This document shows, piece by piece, positions 44,469 through 53,671 of a stretch of 64,000 bases of DNA. Each line of letters begins with the position of its first letter. The stretch's first letter is position 1. The stretch covers positions 1,240,001 to 1,304,000 of the forward strand of contig CAVONI010000012.1 in assembly GCA_963697285.1 (NCBI GenBank), given 5' to 3'. Both the position numbers and the translations under genes were made by a program. Below the pieces are notes generated by a model. It saw only the letters and a program-made list of their open reading frames with translations. It was not told where the DNA came from and searched no databases. Origin of the DNA: JAEUQQ01 sp963697285. Lineage in GTDB: Bacteria; Acidobacteriota; Vicinamibacteria; Vicinamibacterales; JAFNAJ01.

Positions 44469-45635
44469 TCAGGCTCGCGCACGGTCCAGGCTCTCGACGA
44501 AGATCCGTGCGAGGTTGGCGGCCACAGACGCCCGCGCCACGACCTTGCGCAGGTTCCCGCCCTCCGTGATCGGCACGTAGGGGTGCGGCCAGTCGACGAT
44601 CGATCGCAGGAGCTCGTTGGACACCACGTCTCCGTCCTGCGTGACCGAGTTCTCCAGCAAGTCGTCGCCGAGCCAGCGACGAAGGTCGCGGACCGTGACG
44701 AACGAACGCTCGGCATCCTCGATCGCGGGGGGCACGGTCATGTTCCAGAGATTGGCTCGCTGGTCGAGTGCGCGCGCCAGGTCGAGCGCGCCGACCGCCT
44801 GTTGGCGGCATTGGTCGAGGTACTGGCGCAGGGGCGCGCTCATGGTCGCCAGGCGATCGCGGACGGTGGCCGTGGTGGCGGCTCCAACGTAGCGCTCCCC
44901 ATCCTCGGTGAAGATCAGCAAACGCGTGGCAGCGAGCTCGCCGGCGACGGCGGCGAGAAAAAAGAGCCGAGTCGACCACCAGTACTGGCCGTCCCTGAGG
45001 TCCACCGTCAGGACGCGCAGTTCCGGCGCGCGCACCAGGGAATTCTGAAGGCTCATCAGCGTCGAGTCGGAGATCGGCCCGCCGTACATCAGAGACTCTG
45101 TGAGGCCAGGCGCGGCGCTGATGGTGCCCAGCCGATCGGTGACCTCACGCCGGTAGACGGCGGCGCTCACCTGGCGCGCCAGGTCCTCCGGTGTCGTGAA
45201 GAAGCCCGCTAACCACTGGCTGGCGAGCTCGTCACGGAGTCGTTTCACAGCGGCCGCATCTTCGGGTGTGCCGGAGAGCGCATCGATGTGCTGCACGGGC
45301 CAGCTGGCCTTCGGATCGAGCATGAATACCAGAGGGCGCTTGCCGGCCGCCCGGCGGAACTCCGACTCGGTGACCGAAGCCCGCGCGGGCGCGCCTGCCG
45401 GATCGCCGGGTGAGACGGCCGGCGATGGTGGCACGTACCCGTACCGCCAGGCGAAGATGCCAACGTAGATGGCGGCGGAGTCGACATCCTTGAGGCAACG
45501 GTCGAGGGGCCGCGAGCCCTCCGCGACGTACTCTTCCATGCCGATGACCTCGTGGCCCATCTGCCTGAGCAGGCGAGCGACCGCCGCACGGTGCTCAATC
45601 AGATCGTTGTAGGTCGATGATAGATAGATGCGCAT
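44469..45635 (-). CDS. DUF4062-domain protein
   Basis: A 388-residue protein whose first ~90 residues are a DUF4062 domain: MRIYLSSTYNDLIEHRAAV, LLRQMGHEVIGMEEYVAEG, VDSAAIYVGIFAWRYGYVPP and SVTESEFRRA. DUF4062 has a TIR/deoxyribosyltransferase-related Rossmann-like fold and is found at the N-terminus of many bacterial STAND and conflict-system proteins. The remaining 300 residues are not recognised; one hydrophobic stretch (LFFLAAVAGELAATRLLIF) could be buried or a membrane contact. ATG 45635 has GGAG upstream. It follows the TRAFs-binding protein gene by 70 bases on the same strand. Confidence 0.83.
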   Translation of the reverse strand: MRIYLSSTYNDLIEHRAAVARLLRQMGHEVIGMEEYVAEGSRPLDRCLKDVDSAAIYVGIFAWRYGYVPPSPAVSPGDPAGAPARASVTESEFRRAAGKRPLVFMLDPKASWPVQHIDALSGTPEDAAAVKRLRDELASQWLAGFFTTPEDLARQVSAAVYRREVTDRLGTISAAPGLTESLMYGGPISDSTLMSLQNSLVRAPELRVLTVDLRDGQYWWSTRLFFLAAVAGELAATRLLIFTEDGERYVGAATTATVRDRLATMSAPLRQYLDQCRQQAVGALDLARALDQRANLWNMTVPPAIEDAERSFVTVRDLRRWLGDDLLENSVTQDGDVVSNELLRSIVDWPHPYVPITEGGNLRKVVARASVAANLARIFVESLDRARA

Positions 45636-45705
45636 GACTGCTCCAGTGCGAGCTTAGCAAGTCGTCCGGCTTCAGGAAACCGTCTTGCAGCAGGCCAGGG
45701 TTCCT

Positions 45706-46983
45706 TCACGCCCGACCGGCGCTTCCCGCCGCCGCCAGCAGCGTGCGCAGCGACGCGATCTGGGTGTCCATGGTCTGCACCATCCAGTCCTCCGGTGCGC
45801 TCTCGCGAATGGTGGCATGCAGGGCCGCCGCCTTCTCTGCCTGCCCGGATCCGACCAGCGCCTCGAGCAGCGAGGCCTTCACCCAGAAGGTCGCGGCCTT
45901 GTCAGGGTTGCCGGCGTCGTCCTTGATGCCCTTGTCGAGCAACTGCTCGCACAGCAGCACCACACGCGCGCGCACCCGCTCGGCCGACACCGTGTCGGCC
46001 GTGGCGTCGCGTGGAGACGACACCTCCGCGCGCATGTCCAGCATGTAGGCGAAGTTGATCCCGTTGTAGTAGTCGTTCTTGAGGATGAAGCCCTTCTCGT
46101 AGGCGCGTATGCCTTCTTCCAGGTAGGCGCGGTCGTGCTTGAGTTCCCACAGCCGCTTGTGCACCGCGCCCCACAGACCGAGCGTTTCGGCGTCGGTGGT
46201 GCGATCGGGGTCGAGCTGCTGCAGGATTTTCATGGCCTCGAACAGCGCGCTCTCGGGATCAGGCTTCTTGCCCTTGTACGTCGCCAGGGCCAGCTGCTGC
46301 AGCAGGTAGGGGTCGCCGGCGCGCCGTTCCAGCAGCTTGTTCAGGTATTTCGCCGCCGTCCCCCACAGCGAATTCGCCCTTGCTTCCAGGAACGCTTCCG
46401 TCAGTTCGGCCGTGTCTGCGGCGGGTGCCACCGGGGCCGGGACTGCGGCAATGACGGCGCCCCTGGCAACGCGAGCCGGATCGACGTGCGACGGCGCGCA
46501 CAGGCTGGGAAGGAACGTGTACACGGGGCTGTCGGTTTCCTGCTTGGCCAACAGTTCCTTGATGGCCTGGCCGAGTTCCACGCGCATCCGTTCGGCCTCT
46601 TCGCCGTCGATGCCCTTCCCCAGGTGTTCGTAGGTGCGCACCAGCAGGTGACCGATGTCGAACGGAAACTTGAACTGCTTTTCGGCGATGACGATGGTCG
46701 TGTGAGGCCGCAGCGCGTGGCGCACGCCGAGTTCGTACACCGCGTTGAGGTTGGACGTCGAGAGATCGGCGACCACCACGTCGGCGTCGAGCAGGAGCTC
46801 GTACATGGGCTTGTCGATCATGCCGGCGTGCATGACTTCGTCGGCGCGGATGCACTCGAGGCCCGCGTCCTCGACGGCCTTCTTGATGATCAGCCGGTAC
46901 GACTTGTTCAGGTCGAGCGTGCGACCGGTGGCGAAATCCACCTTCTCATCGAAGCCCATCACCACAAAACACTTTTGAGCCAT
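45706..46983 (-). CDS. Deoxyribosyltransferase-like/TRAFs-binding domain protein
   Basis: A 425-residue protein. Residues 1-140 form a nucleoside 2-deoxyribosyltransferase-like Rossmann domain: KCFVVMGFDEKVDFATGR, IKKAVEDAGLECIRADEV, DADVVVADLSTSNLNAVYELG and IVIAEKQFKFPFDI. The rest is TPR-like and matches the TRAFs-binding (DUF4071) type: LTEAFLEARANSLWGTAAKYLNKLLERR, ETLGLWGAVHKRLWE and EEGIRAYEKGF. Proteins of this layout sit next to TIR, caspase or patatin genes in bacterial conflict loci and may sense or cleave a nucleotide-type signal; no activity is proven here. ATG 46983 has GAGGAGG upstream. It is 123 bases downstream of the patatin-like gene. Confidence 0.82.
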   Translation of the reverse strand: MAQKCFVVMGFDEKVDFATGRTLDLNKSYRLIIKKAVEDAGLECIRADEVMHAGMIDKPMYELLLDADVVVADLSTSNLNAVYELGVRHALRPHTTIVIAEKQFKFPFDIGHLLVRTYEHLGKGIDGEEAERMRVELGQAIKELLAKQETDSPVYTFLPSLCAPSHVDPARVARGAVIAAVPAPVAPAADTAELTEAFLEARANSLWGTAAKYLNKLLERRAGDPYLLQQLALATYKGKKPDPESALFEAMKILQQLDPDRTTDAETLGLWGAVHKRLWELKHDRAYLEEGIRAYEKGFILKNDYYNGINFAYMLDMRAEVSSPRDATADTVSAERVRARVVLLCEQLLDKGIKDDAGNPDKAATFWVKASLLEALVGSGQAEKAAALHATIRESAPEDWMVQTMDTQIASLRTLLAAAGSAGRA

Positions 46984-47021
46984 CGTGATCCTCCTCGGTT
47001 GCTGGCAGCGCGGCCACCTTC

Positions 47022-47054
47022 ACGACGCGATCTTCACCGTCCCGATCTCCGGGC
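47022..47054. repeat. 33-base match to the 3' end of the dipeptide epimerase gene
   Basis: ACGACGCGATCTTCACC... here matches 52538-52570 with three mismatches. At 52 kb that sequence is the last codons of the epimerase. It lies in the gap between the patatin-like and TRAFs-binding genes and is not part of any gene here. Confidence 0.65.
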
Positions 47055-47106
47055 TGACTGGACAGACGAACTGGGTGTGACTCGAGCCTGGCTGCAGAGG
47101 CCACGG

Positions 47107-49807
47107 TCACGCCAACTTGTCGAGCGTCCCCTGCGCGAGATAGCGCTTCGTGTAGCGCGGTACGATCCAGCGCGCGAGCGCCCAGATGCTCACGGCGCCG
47201 AGCCACCGGCCCGCCTGCGCCTTCACCGCGCTCGCCGGGTTGGCGAGATAGCCGGCCCACGTGCCGAACTTCCGCGTGGCGACGTACGAGATGAGCCAGA
47301 GCCCCAGCGCCAGCGCCACGCCGCGCATGGTGATCGTCACGGTCCACGACGCCGATCGGTTCAGCCACAACACCACCGCGCCGATGAGCGCGACACAGCC
47401 GAGCAAGGCCAGAGCGACCGTCCTCGCCGCGTCGTCGATCGCAAAAAGCCGCAGGAACTGCCTGGAGCCGGCCCGGAGGTGCTGGAGGAGGCGGTCGTGG
47501 CCGTTCTCGAGCTTCGGCACGACAGGGGAAAAGAACCACGATTCGCGTTGGAGTGCGCCCGCCAGCATTGGCACATCGCGACAGAGTTGCTGCATCTCGC
47601 AGTCCATCGCCAGGTAGCCGCTCGCCATCAGTGCCGCGGCTTCGATGTCGCTGAAAGCGTCGAGGTCGGTCCTGATCGCGGCGAGGGCCTCCTGGTGCGG
47701 CTTCCACACGTTGTAACGGGTCCGCGGGTCTGCGTTTGACATCGCGGGCAACTGGTCGCCCGGCCGCACTGGATCCTCGCAGCCCACCCAGTCGATGGGA
47801 TCGGCGTCGAGGCCTTGCTTGAGGTGCACATACGCCAGGCCGCCGAGGCGGCCCGTCTCACGCGCCGCCCGCAGGTTGTCGTAGCTGCCCTGGCGCATGC
47901 GCTCCTGGAAGATGTCGAACGCGCGCATCAGCGGCGGGACGTGTCCGCCGCCGGGACTCAGGGCAACCGCCAGCTGACCACACGCGTCGCTGACAATGAG
48001 CACCGAGCAATCCTCCTGCAGGAGGCCGAGGGCGCCCTGGTTGTCGTAGACGCCGCCATCGACCAGCCGCACGGCGTATCCCTCGTACAGGTTCTGGAGC
48101 GCGAGCGGGGCGAACAGGCCCGGCACGCATGCGCTCGCGGCCACGGCCTGCGACAGCGTCACGCCCCGCATCGGCTTGCCGTTCGCGTCCCTGTAGTAGG
48201 AGCGCCTGAGGCGGGGCATCGGGTCCGCGCCGGCGACGATGGAGAACGGCGACTCCCCCATCGACGTGGTCGTAAACTGCCACGAGTGCCCGGTGTTGAG
48301 CGTCGTCGCGTTGATCAGCAGCGCCGGCACCTTGGCTGGCCTGCGACTGTTGTGGTACCGCGGATGAAAGTGCGGAACCTCACCTGCGGGCACGATCGGC
48401 AACGCCTTCATGGGGGGGTCGCGGCCGTCGTCCACGATCGCGGCTGTACAGCGTTCTGAAGATGCCGTCCGCCATCCGCTCCGAGTAAAGCGCGTCGTCG
48501 CCGTTGATGAGGGCACGGCATACGTCGAGGTCTTCGAAGAGCGCCGTGCGGAGGTTCGCGTTGGTGCCCTGCCTGAAGTCGTCGATCAAGTCCTTCACGA
48601 GCGTCACGTACTCGGCGGGGCCGGGTGTGCCGGTCTTGTGCAGCAGCGTCCTCAGGCGCAGGTAGTACGCAGCGCCGACCATCGAGCCGCCGGACACCAT
48701 CGAGAGCGCTTCGATGTGCCGCAGCACGTCGGATTCGGCCAGCCGCGCGAGCACGCCCAGGTGATAGAGGGAAGCGCGGAACCCACCGCCGGAGAGCGCC
48801 AGGCCCACCTTGCCGATGAGAATCGAGCGGACACGTGCATCGCCTTCGCCGCCATCGCCGACCAGGGCGCCGACCACGCGTCCTGTGTCGGTCTCGTTCA
48901 CCCCCAGGGCATCGCCGAGGCGGGCAATCTGCCGCGCAGTCGTCTCGCGCTCCCATGGGTCGGTCGTGAGCGGCGCCGCCTTCTGCATCAACTCGACGGC
49001 CCGATCGATGTCACCCAGCCCGAAGCGCGCCTCCGCAAGCGTCGCGTACGTCCAGTAATTCGTTGCCGCGACGGCGTGGCAGACGCGCGCGCGCAGGGCG
49101 GCGGCGCGGGAGGAATAGAGGTCGCGGGCCGTCGAGTCCGTGGCCGCCTTCCCGAGGAGGTTGCACACGAACGCTGCGTTGATTGCGGGATAGCCGTCTT
49201 CTGCGGTGACGCCGTTGCCATCCCTGTCGTGTGCGGCGTCGGTCGCGCCCTCCGCCCGCCCGCGTTCGACCGGTGCCAGGTAATGCCGCAGCGACTGCTC
49301 GAGGCTCGCGGTCCTGCCATCGAATTCCCAGCGTCGTTTCCAGATGCCCCCTGCGATGCCCAGCGTCTCTGCCGAGGATGACTGAAGATCGGGTTCCAGG
49401 ATGCGCAGCGCCCACTCGTGGCGCATCGACGCCGACAGGTCCGGGTCCTTCGACGTCATGAGCGCGGATTGTTCACGGAGCGTCTGCGGCGTCGGACGCT
49501 TCTTGTAGTCCTCGCCGGCGGGGAGGATGTTCGAGGCCTTCGTCACGCGCCGGTGCAGCACCCGCCTGGCGTGCGAGAACGCCTCGTCGGTCTTGCAGGC
49601 CTTCCAGAGCAGGTCCACGTCGACCTCGCCCAATCGCGTTCCCGCGATGAAGTCCTCGGCAAGCCTGCGCGACAACCGGCGCGCGAGGGCCGGCTCGCCG
49701 CCGCCTCGCAGTGCCTCGCGCCATTTCAGCACGGTGCCCGCAGCCGCCGGCGCGCCATCCAGGTAGGCGTTCGCCTCGCTGACGATGTGCGGATCCAGTT
49801 GCTCCAT
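47107..49807 (-). pseudogene. Patatin-like phospholipase with helical N-terminus, one frameshift
   Basis: Read through one frameshift this is a protein of about 900 residues. The N-terminal 310 residues are TPR/TRAFs-binding-like (ETLGIAGGIWKRRWE, SLEQSLRHYLAPVE), echoing the neighbouring gene. The patatin domain follows: ALSGGGFRASLYHLGVL (oxyanion loop), MVSGGSMVGAAYYL (nucleophile Ser) and, in the second frame, RLVDGGVYDNQG (catalytic Asp). The C-terminus has about two membrane helices (VALALLGCVALIGAVVLWL, GVALALGLWLISYVA). The first frame ends at 48380; the second opens before 48440. A surplus base in the C7 run at about 48412 or just upstream explains the break. Lipid hydrolysis at the inner membrane is the likely activity. 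ATG 49807 has GGGAGGG upstream. Confidence 0.8.
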
Positions 49808-50082
49808 CACGCCCTCCCCGGAAGTGCCGAGTATGGCTCCGAATCGTTGCCTGTCAAGTGCGAGTGCCGACCCTTATGCAGGAACTGGATGATCTGACCG
49901 CGCCCGACGAACCAAGGATTTGCCAGCGTCGAGACAGAGCTGAGGCGGCAAGCGTGCCGCGGGAGGTGAGCGCGTAGCCGACGACGCGATTGTTGACGGA
50001 CCAGGATCAACTTGGCGGCGCGCGTGACAGCGAGGGCGAATCACACGGCGGCTGTCACGTGTGACGGCCCGGTGGAGATGGC
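49808..50082. other. 275-base intergenic stretch, no gene seen
   Basis: Upstream region of the patatin-like gene, expected to hold its promoter. It borders the degenerate epimerase fragment. No element recognised. Confidence 0.4.
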
Positions 50083-50540
50083 CTACGTATTGAGCGCAGC
50101 CGCCTCCTCCTGCCGCAGCGTGTTGATGAATTGCGTGAACTCCAAGGCCTTCGCCGACGGGTTCCCCGGCGCGATCGCATCGATCGACCGCAACACCTCC
50201 TCGAGCTGGAACGGATCCGGGTACTTCGCGAGATCCACCTGCCTGAGGAACGCGTCGGCGCTCGCCTGGCTCTCACCCAGGTACGGCGGCATCGATGCCT
50301 CACCGTATCCGACGATCCCGTCTTTCTCGACCTCCAACATCATCGTCGGCGTGGTCGTGCGCGAGCTGGTCGCGATGGTGAACGTGTGCCTGAGTTCGAG
50401 CGTGTAGGGATAGAAGCGCGCTGCATGTCGTTGACCGGGGAGGTGAAGGAGAACGCCGACGCGCGCGACCCGACGAGCGTCGCCGCGCCCGCGAGCGTGA
50501 ACAGGCGCAGGACATCACGCCGCGATGCCTGGTCAGTCAT
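50083..50540 (-). pseudogene. Decayed N-terminal fragment of the dipeptide epimerase
   Basis: A partial duplicate of the first ~110 codons of the epimerase at 52537-53671. It starts MTDQASRRDVLRLFTLAG as in the intact copy, loses the frame after NDMQ (one base fewer), and continues in another frame through VEKDGIVGYGEASMPPYLG to GNPSAKA. There the similarity stops and an unrelated tail, LEFTQFINTLRQEEAAALN, ends the frame. The remaining two thirds of the enzyme, with all catalytic residues, are absent. Confidence 0.85.
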
Positions 50541-50821
50541 GTGACACTCCGTAGTAAGCAAGATCCTTCAGGCGCAGCACGCCGTTCGCCGCGCCGGCGC
50601 CGATGATGCGCTTCGCACGCAGGAACGACTGCGCGCGGTACTCGCTGTAGTCGGGATCGGCCGGCGCGAGGCTGTTGACGCGCACGTCGCCCGAGGCGTG
50701 GATGAAGCGCGCGCTCCCTGCGCTGCGTCGTCGCGCGCGTGCCGAAGTACAGGAGGTCGCCGGGGCGCAGATCGATGCCTGCCGACGTGTCGATGAATTC
50801 GCCGACATCCACCTGCGACAA
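50533..50821 (-). pseudogene. Decayed C-terminal fragment of the NlpC/P60 peptidase
   Basis: Duplicate of the last ~100 codons of the NlpC/P60 gene at 53664-54920, in the same order before the epimerase fragment. QVDVGEFIDTSAGIDLRPGD matches. About 30 bases after ATTQRRER are deleted, removing the segment with the catalytic His and shifting frame; the end (ASGDVRVNSLAPADPDYSEY..., LKDLAYYGVSHD) is recognisable. The catalytic Cys region is missing altogether. Confidence 0.85.
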
Positions 50822-51138
50822 GGCGCTGAGCCCGCACCGGTCTGACTTCGACGGCTACATCCTTCCGGGGATGTCGTACCGCGAGGTGCATGCCGGCACG
50901 TTCATCTCGTCGGGTTTCATCACGGGCACGGGCTACCTGCTCAACGCGGGCATCGAGTCGTCGTACACCTGAACGCCCTCGTCGAAGCTCACGGTGGCCG
51001 GCGGACATGACGTACTACAAGAGCAGCGGCTGGTTCGGCTCGCACGAGCTCCATTTGGGGGTCTACCTGCAGCCGCGACTCCTCGGCTCGACGACGACGA
51101 TCTACCCGAACGGCGGGTTCAACCAGGAGTGCGTGTGA
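50819..51138 (+). pseudogene. Probable TonB-dependent receptor fragment
   Basis: Two short plus-strand pieces in different frames: one gives ALSPHRSDFDGYILPGMSYR and FISSGFITGTGYLLNAGIE, the other GWFGSHELHLGVYLQPRLLG and IYPNGGFNQE. The latter resembles barrel strands of Acidobacteria Oar-like TonB receptors (GSHELKxG followed by a YxNGGF-type turn). No start, no plug domain and no barrel end exist, so this is a gene scrap. The family assignment is tentative. Confidence 0.4.
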
Positions 51139-51171
51139 GCCCTCAACCAGGCAGTGAGCGCACGCCTCACG

Positions 51172-51270
51172 ATGAGACCCTCGTCCTTGGTCCTGGCCAG
51201 CCTGTGGTTGTGCCAGGCGCCGCCGGCGCCCGTGCAGGCCACTCCGCAGACACCGACATCTCCGGCGTGA
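51172..51270 (+). pseudogene. Isolated signal-peptide scrap similar to the ankyrin gene start
   Basis: A 32-codon open frame, MRPSSLVLASLWLCQAPPAP..., which is a good signal peptide and then stops. Its DNA shares an uninterrupted run of about 20 bases (GCCGGCGCCCGTGCAGGCCA) with the signal-peptide region of the ankyrin gene near 29045. It looks like the truncated start of a related secreted protein. Confidence 0.45.
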
Positions 51271-51345
51271 TCGTTTGGGACCGAGCAGGCGCGCACCAAG
51301 ACTGGCGGACGCCTGCCCGCCTTCACCCGTCAGAGCGACGAGGTA

Positions 51346-52077
51346 CTAGGAACGCAGCCGGCGCCGGATGAGCCCGGCCAGCCCGAGTGCCACGAGGCCG
51401 AACAGTCCAGGCTCCGGCGTCACCACGACCGGATTGTTCGCGATGTTCAGGAAGAACTTCCCGTTGGTGGTCGCCGCCGTCGAGTTAGAGAAGTCCTGCT
51501 CGAAGCGGTCACTCGACACGAAAAGGTATCCGGCGCCGATGGCCTCCCAGTGCACCATGCCGCCCGCGAGAACGTTCCCCCCCGACACCGGCCCCCGCTG
51601 GAGCGAGGTCGTGAGCGATGCTCCGACCAGGTTGAAGGGAGGCCCCGTGGACGCGAACACGCCGCCGGACAGCGGCGCTTCATAGTTGCCGATGCTCGTC
51701 CCAATCGACATGGCACTGCCGAGTCCGGTCAGGATGCCATTCGCAAGCGTGGCGTCGGAACCGCTGTCGACGCCGAACCACAGGATGCCGCCGGCCGACA
51801 GCCAGTTTGCGAGGTCGGTCGTCTCGCCAGCGGTCAGGCCCACCGTTGGCTCTCCGATGACGAACATCTCGTTGTTCGAGAGGTTCGCCGCGGAGATGGC
51901 TTCGTTAGCCTCGACGGTGTGACCCGCCCCGGTCATCGTCGCCTTGATGATCGAGAAGCCAGCATTGTTCCAGGAGCGCAAACTGCCGGTCCACTGCCCG
52001 ATCGTGATCGGCGCGGCTTGGGCGACGGCAGCAAACGCCCACAGCGCAACCGCCAGCAATCCAGTTCTCTTCATCAT
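51346..52077 (-). CDS. PEP-CTERM protein with flavodoxin/GATase-like body
   Basis: A 243-residue exported protein: signal peptide RTGLLAVALWAFAAVAQA, sorting tag TPEPGLFGLVALGLAGLIRRRLRS. The body alternates strands and helices (GFSIIKATMTGAGHTVEANE, NEMFVIGEPTVGLTAGETTDLANWLSAGGILWFG), a pattern like the DUF4350/GATase-like fold that holds a linear-to-nucleotide binding crevice, but no catalytic triad is evident. ATG 52077 (with ATG 52074 next) lies six bases after GGGGG; the frame extends to 52245 without a usable start. It is flanked by decayed sequence on one side and an empty stretch on the other. Confidence 0.78.
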   Translation of the reverse strand: MMKRTGLLAVALWAFAAVAQAAPITIGQWTGSLRSWNNAGFSIIKATMTGAGHTVEANEAISAANLSNNEMFVIGEPTVGLTAGETTDLANWLSAGGILWFGVDSGSDATLANGILTGLGSAMSIGTSIGNYEAPLSGGVFASTGPPFNLVGASLTTSLQRGPVSGGNVLAGGMVHWEAIGAGYLFVSSDRFEQDFSNSTAATTNGKFFLNIANNPVVVTPEPGLFGLVALGLAGLIRRRLRS

Positions 52078-52536
52078 CGGCATCCCCCGAATCTGGCCCA
52101 CACGGACCTTGAACCCAGGCAATTGGGAGCGCGCCGCAGCGTCGCTCCCCCAACCTGTACTGTAGGCGCAAGAATTGAACCAATCTCGATCGAAGAAAAT
52201 CTGTGAGTCCCGGATCGGGCAGGTGAAATGCTCTGAGAAAATCATCAGCGAAGGAGAAGTTGTTCAGCCCTGCGGAAGAAGGATCCACATAGCCCTCGCC
52301 GGTTCCAGGTTGCCCGCCACTGGGGCGTCTCCCTGATGGCCTGCGGCCAGGGCACGGCCGGTGTCGTCGTGCTCGCACCGGCTGCTCCTCGGCGTGTATC
52401 TTGATTCCTGAGGAGAGAGGCGATAGCCCGAGCGGCCCAGGGACCTCGAGTCTGCAGTGTAGCGTGGGCGCCGTGTCGTCATCCGGGGGTCAGAGCTTGA
52501 AAAATGCTGCAATGAAAGACGTGACCCCTTCGGGGG
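52078..52536. other. 460-base intergenic stretch with shared 3'-end element
   Basis: No gene is supported here. Bases 52473-52536, continuing into the epimerase end at 52556, are the sequence shared with 35009-35092. The remainder contains the promoter region of the PEP-CTERM gene. Confidence 0.5.
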
Positions 52537-53671
52537 TTACGACGCGATCTTCACCACCCCGATCCCCGGGCGATCGTTCAGCGTGATCTTGCCGTTGACG
52601 ATCGTGGCGCCGTCGAACAGGTCGTTCTTGATCAGCACCGCGCCGTCGAGATCGGCCCAGTCCACGAGCGGCGAGAGCTGCGCCGCCGCCGAGATCGCGC
52701 ACGACGTCTCGGTCATGCACCCCAGCATCACCTTCATGTCGAGCGCGCGCGCCAGCGTGATCATCTTGTGCGCCTCGCGCAGCCCCGTGCACTTCATCAG
52801 CTTGATGTTGATCCCGTCGTAGACCCCCACCGCCTTGCGCACGTCGGCCAGCCGCTGCACGCTCTCGTCGCCGATGATCGGCAGCGGGCTCCGCTCGCGC
52901 AGCCACGCGAGGTCGTCGACCTGCTCCTTCGGCATCGGCTGCTCGACGAACAGCAGGTTGCGCGTCGCGAGCCACTCGCACATCTCGAGCGCCACCTTGC
53001 GGTCGGTCCAGCCCTGGTTCACGTCCACGCAGATCGGCGTGTCGGTGACCTCGCGGATCGTCGTGATCATCATCTTGTCGGTGTCGCGCCCCAGCTTCAC
53101 CTTCAGCACCTTGTAGATGCTGGCTTCCTTCGTCTTCTCGCGCACCACCTCGGGCGTGTCGATCCCGATCGTGAACGACGTCAGCGGCGTCTTCGACGGG
53201 ATCCAGCCCCCAGATCCGGTGCCACGGCTGCCCCATCTTCTTTCCCACCCAGTCGTGCAGCGCGATGTCGACCGCGGCCTTTGCCGACGGGTTCCCCGGC
53301 GCGATCGCATCGATCGACCGCAGCACCTCCTCGAGCTGGAACGGATCCGGGTATTTCCCGAGATCCACCTGCTTGAGAAAGGCGTCGGCGCTGGCCTGGC
53401 TCTCGCCGAGATACGGCGGCATCGACGCCTCGCCGTATCCGACAATGCCGTCCTTCTCGACCTCCACCATCATGGTCGGCGTGGTCGTGCGCGAGCTGGT
53501 CGCGATGGTGAACGTGTGCCTGAGTTCGAGCGTGTAGGGATAGAAGCGCAGCTGCATGTCGTTGACCGGGGAGGTGAAGGAGAACGCCGACGCGCGCGGC
53601 CCGACGAGCGTCGCCGCGCCCGCGAGCGTGAACAGGCGCAGGACATCACGCCGCGATGCCTGGTCAGTCAT
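52537..53671 (-). pseudogene. Tat-exported dipeptide epimerase (enolase superfamily), one frameshift
   Basis: An L-Ala-D/L-Glu-type dipeptide epimerase of about 378 residues if read through one surplus base near 53205 (GATCCCGTC). Residues 1-32 are a Tat signal (SRRDVLRLFTLAGAATLVG). The barrel shows the enolase-superfamily residues: KVLKVKLG (catalytic K-x-K), CVDVNQGW (Asp), VEQPMP (Glu), GDESV (Asp) and IKLMKCTG (Lys). These enzymes epimerise L-Ala-D-Glu released from peptidoglycan. ATG 53671 overlaps the end of the NlpC/P60 gene by eight bases, the expected recycling partner. A Tat signal on this enzyme is unusual, since the family is usually cytoplasmic. All key residues survive, so an error is as likely as decay. 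Confidence 0.85.
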
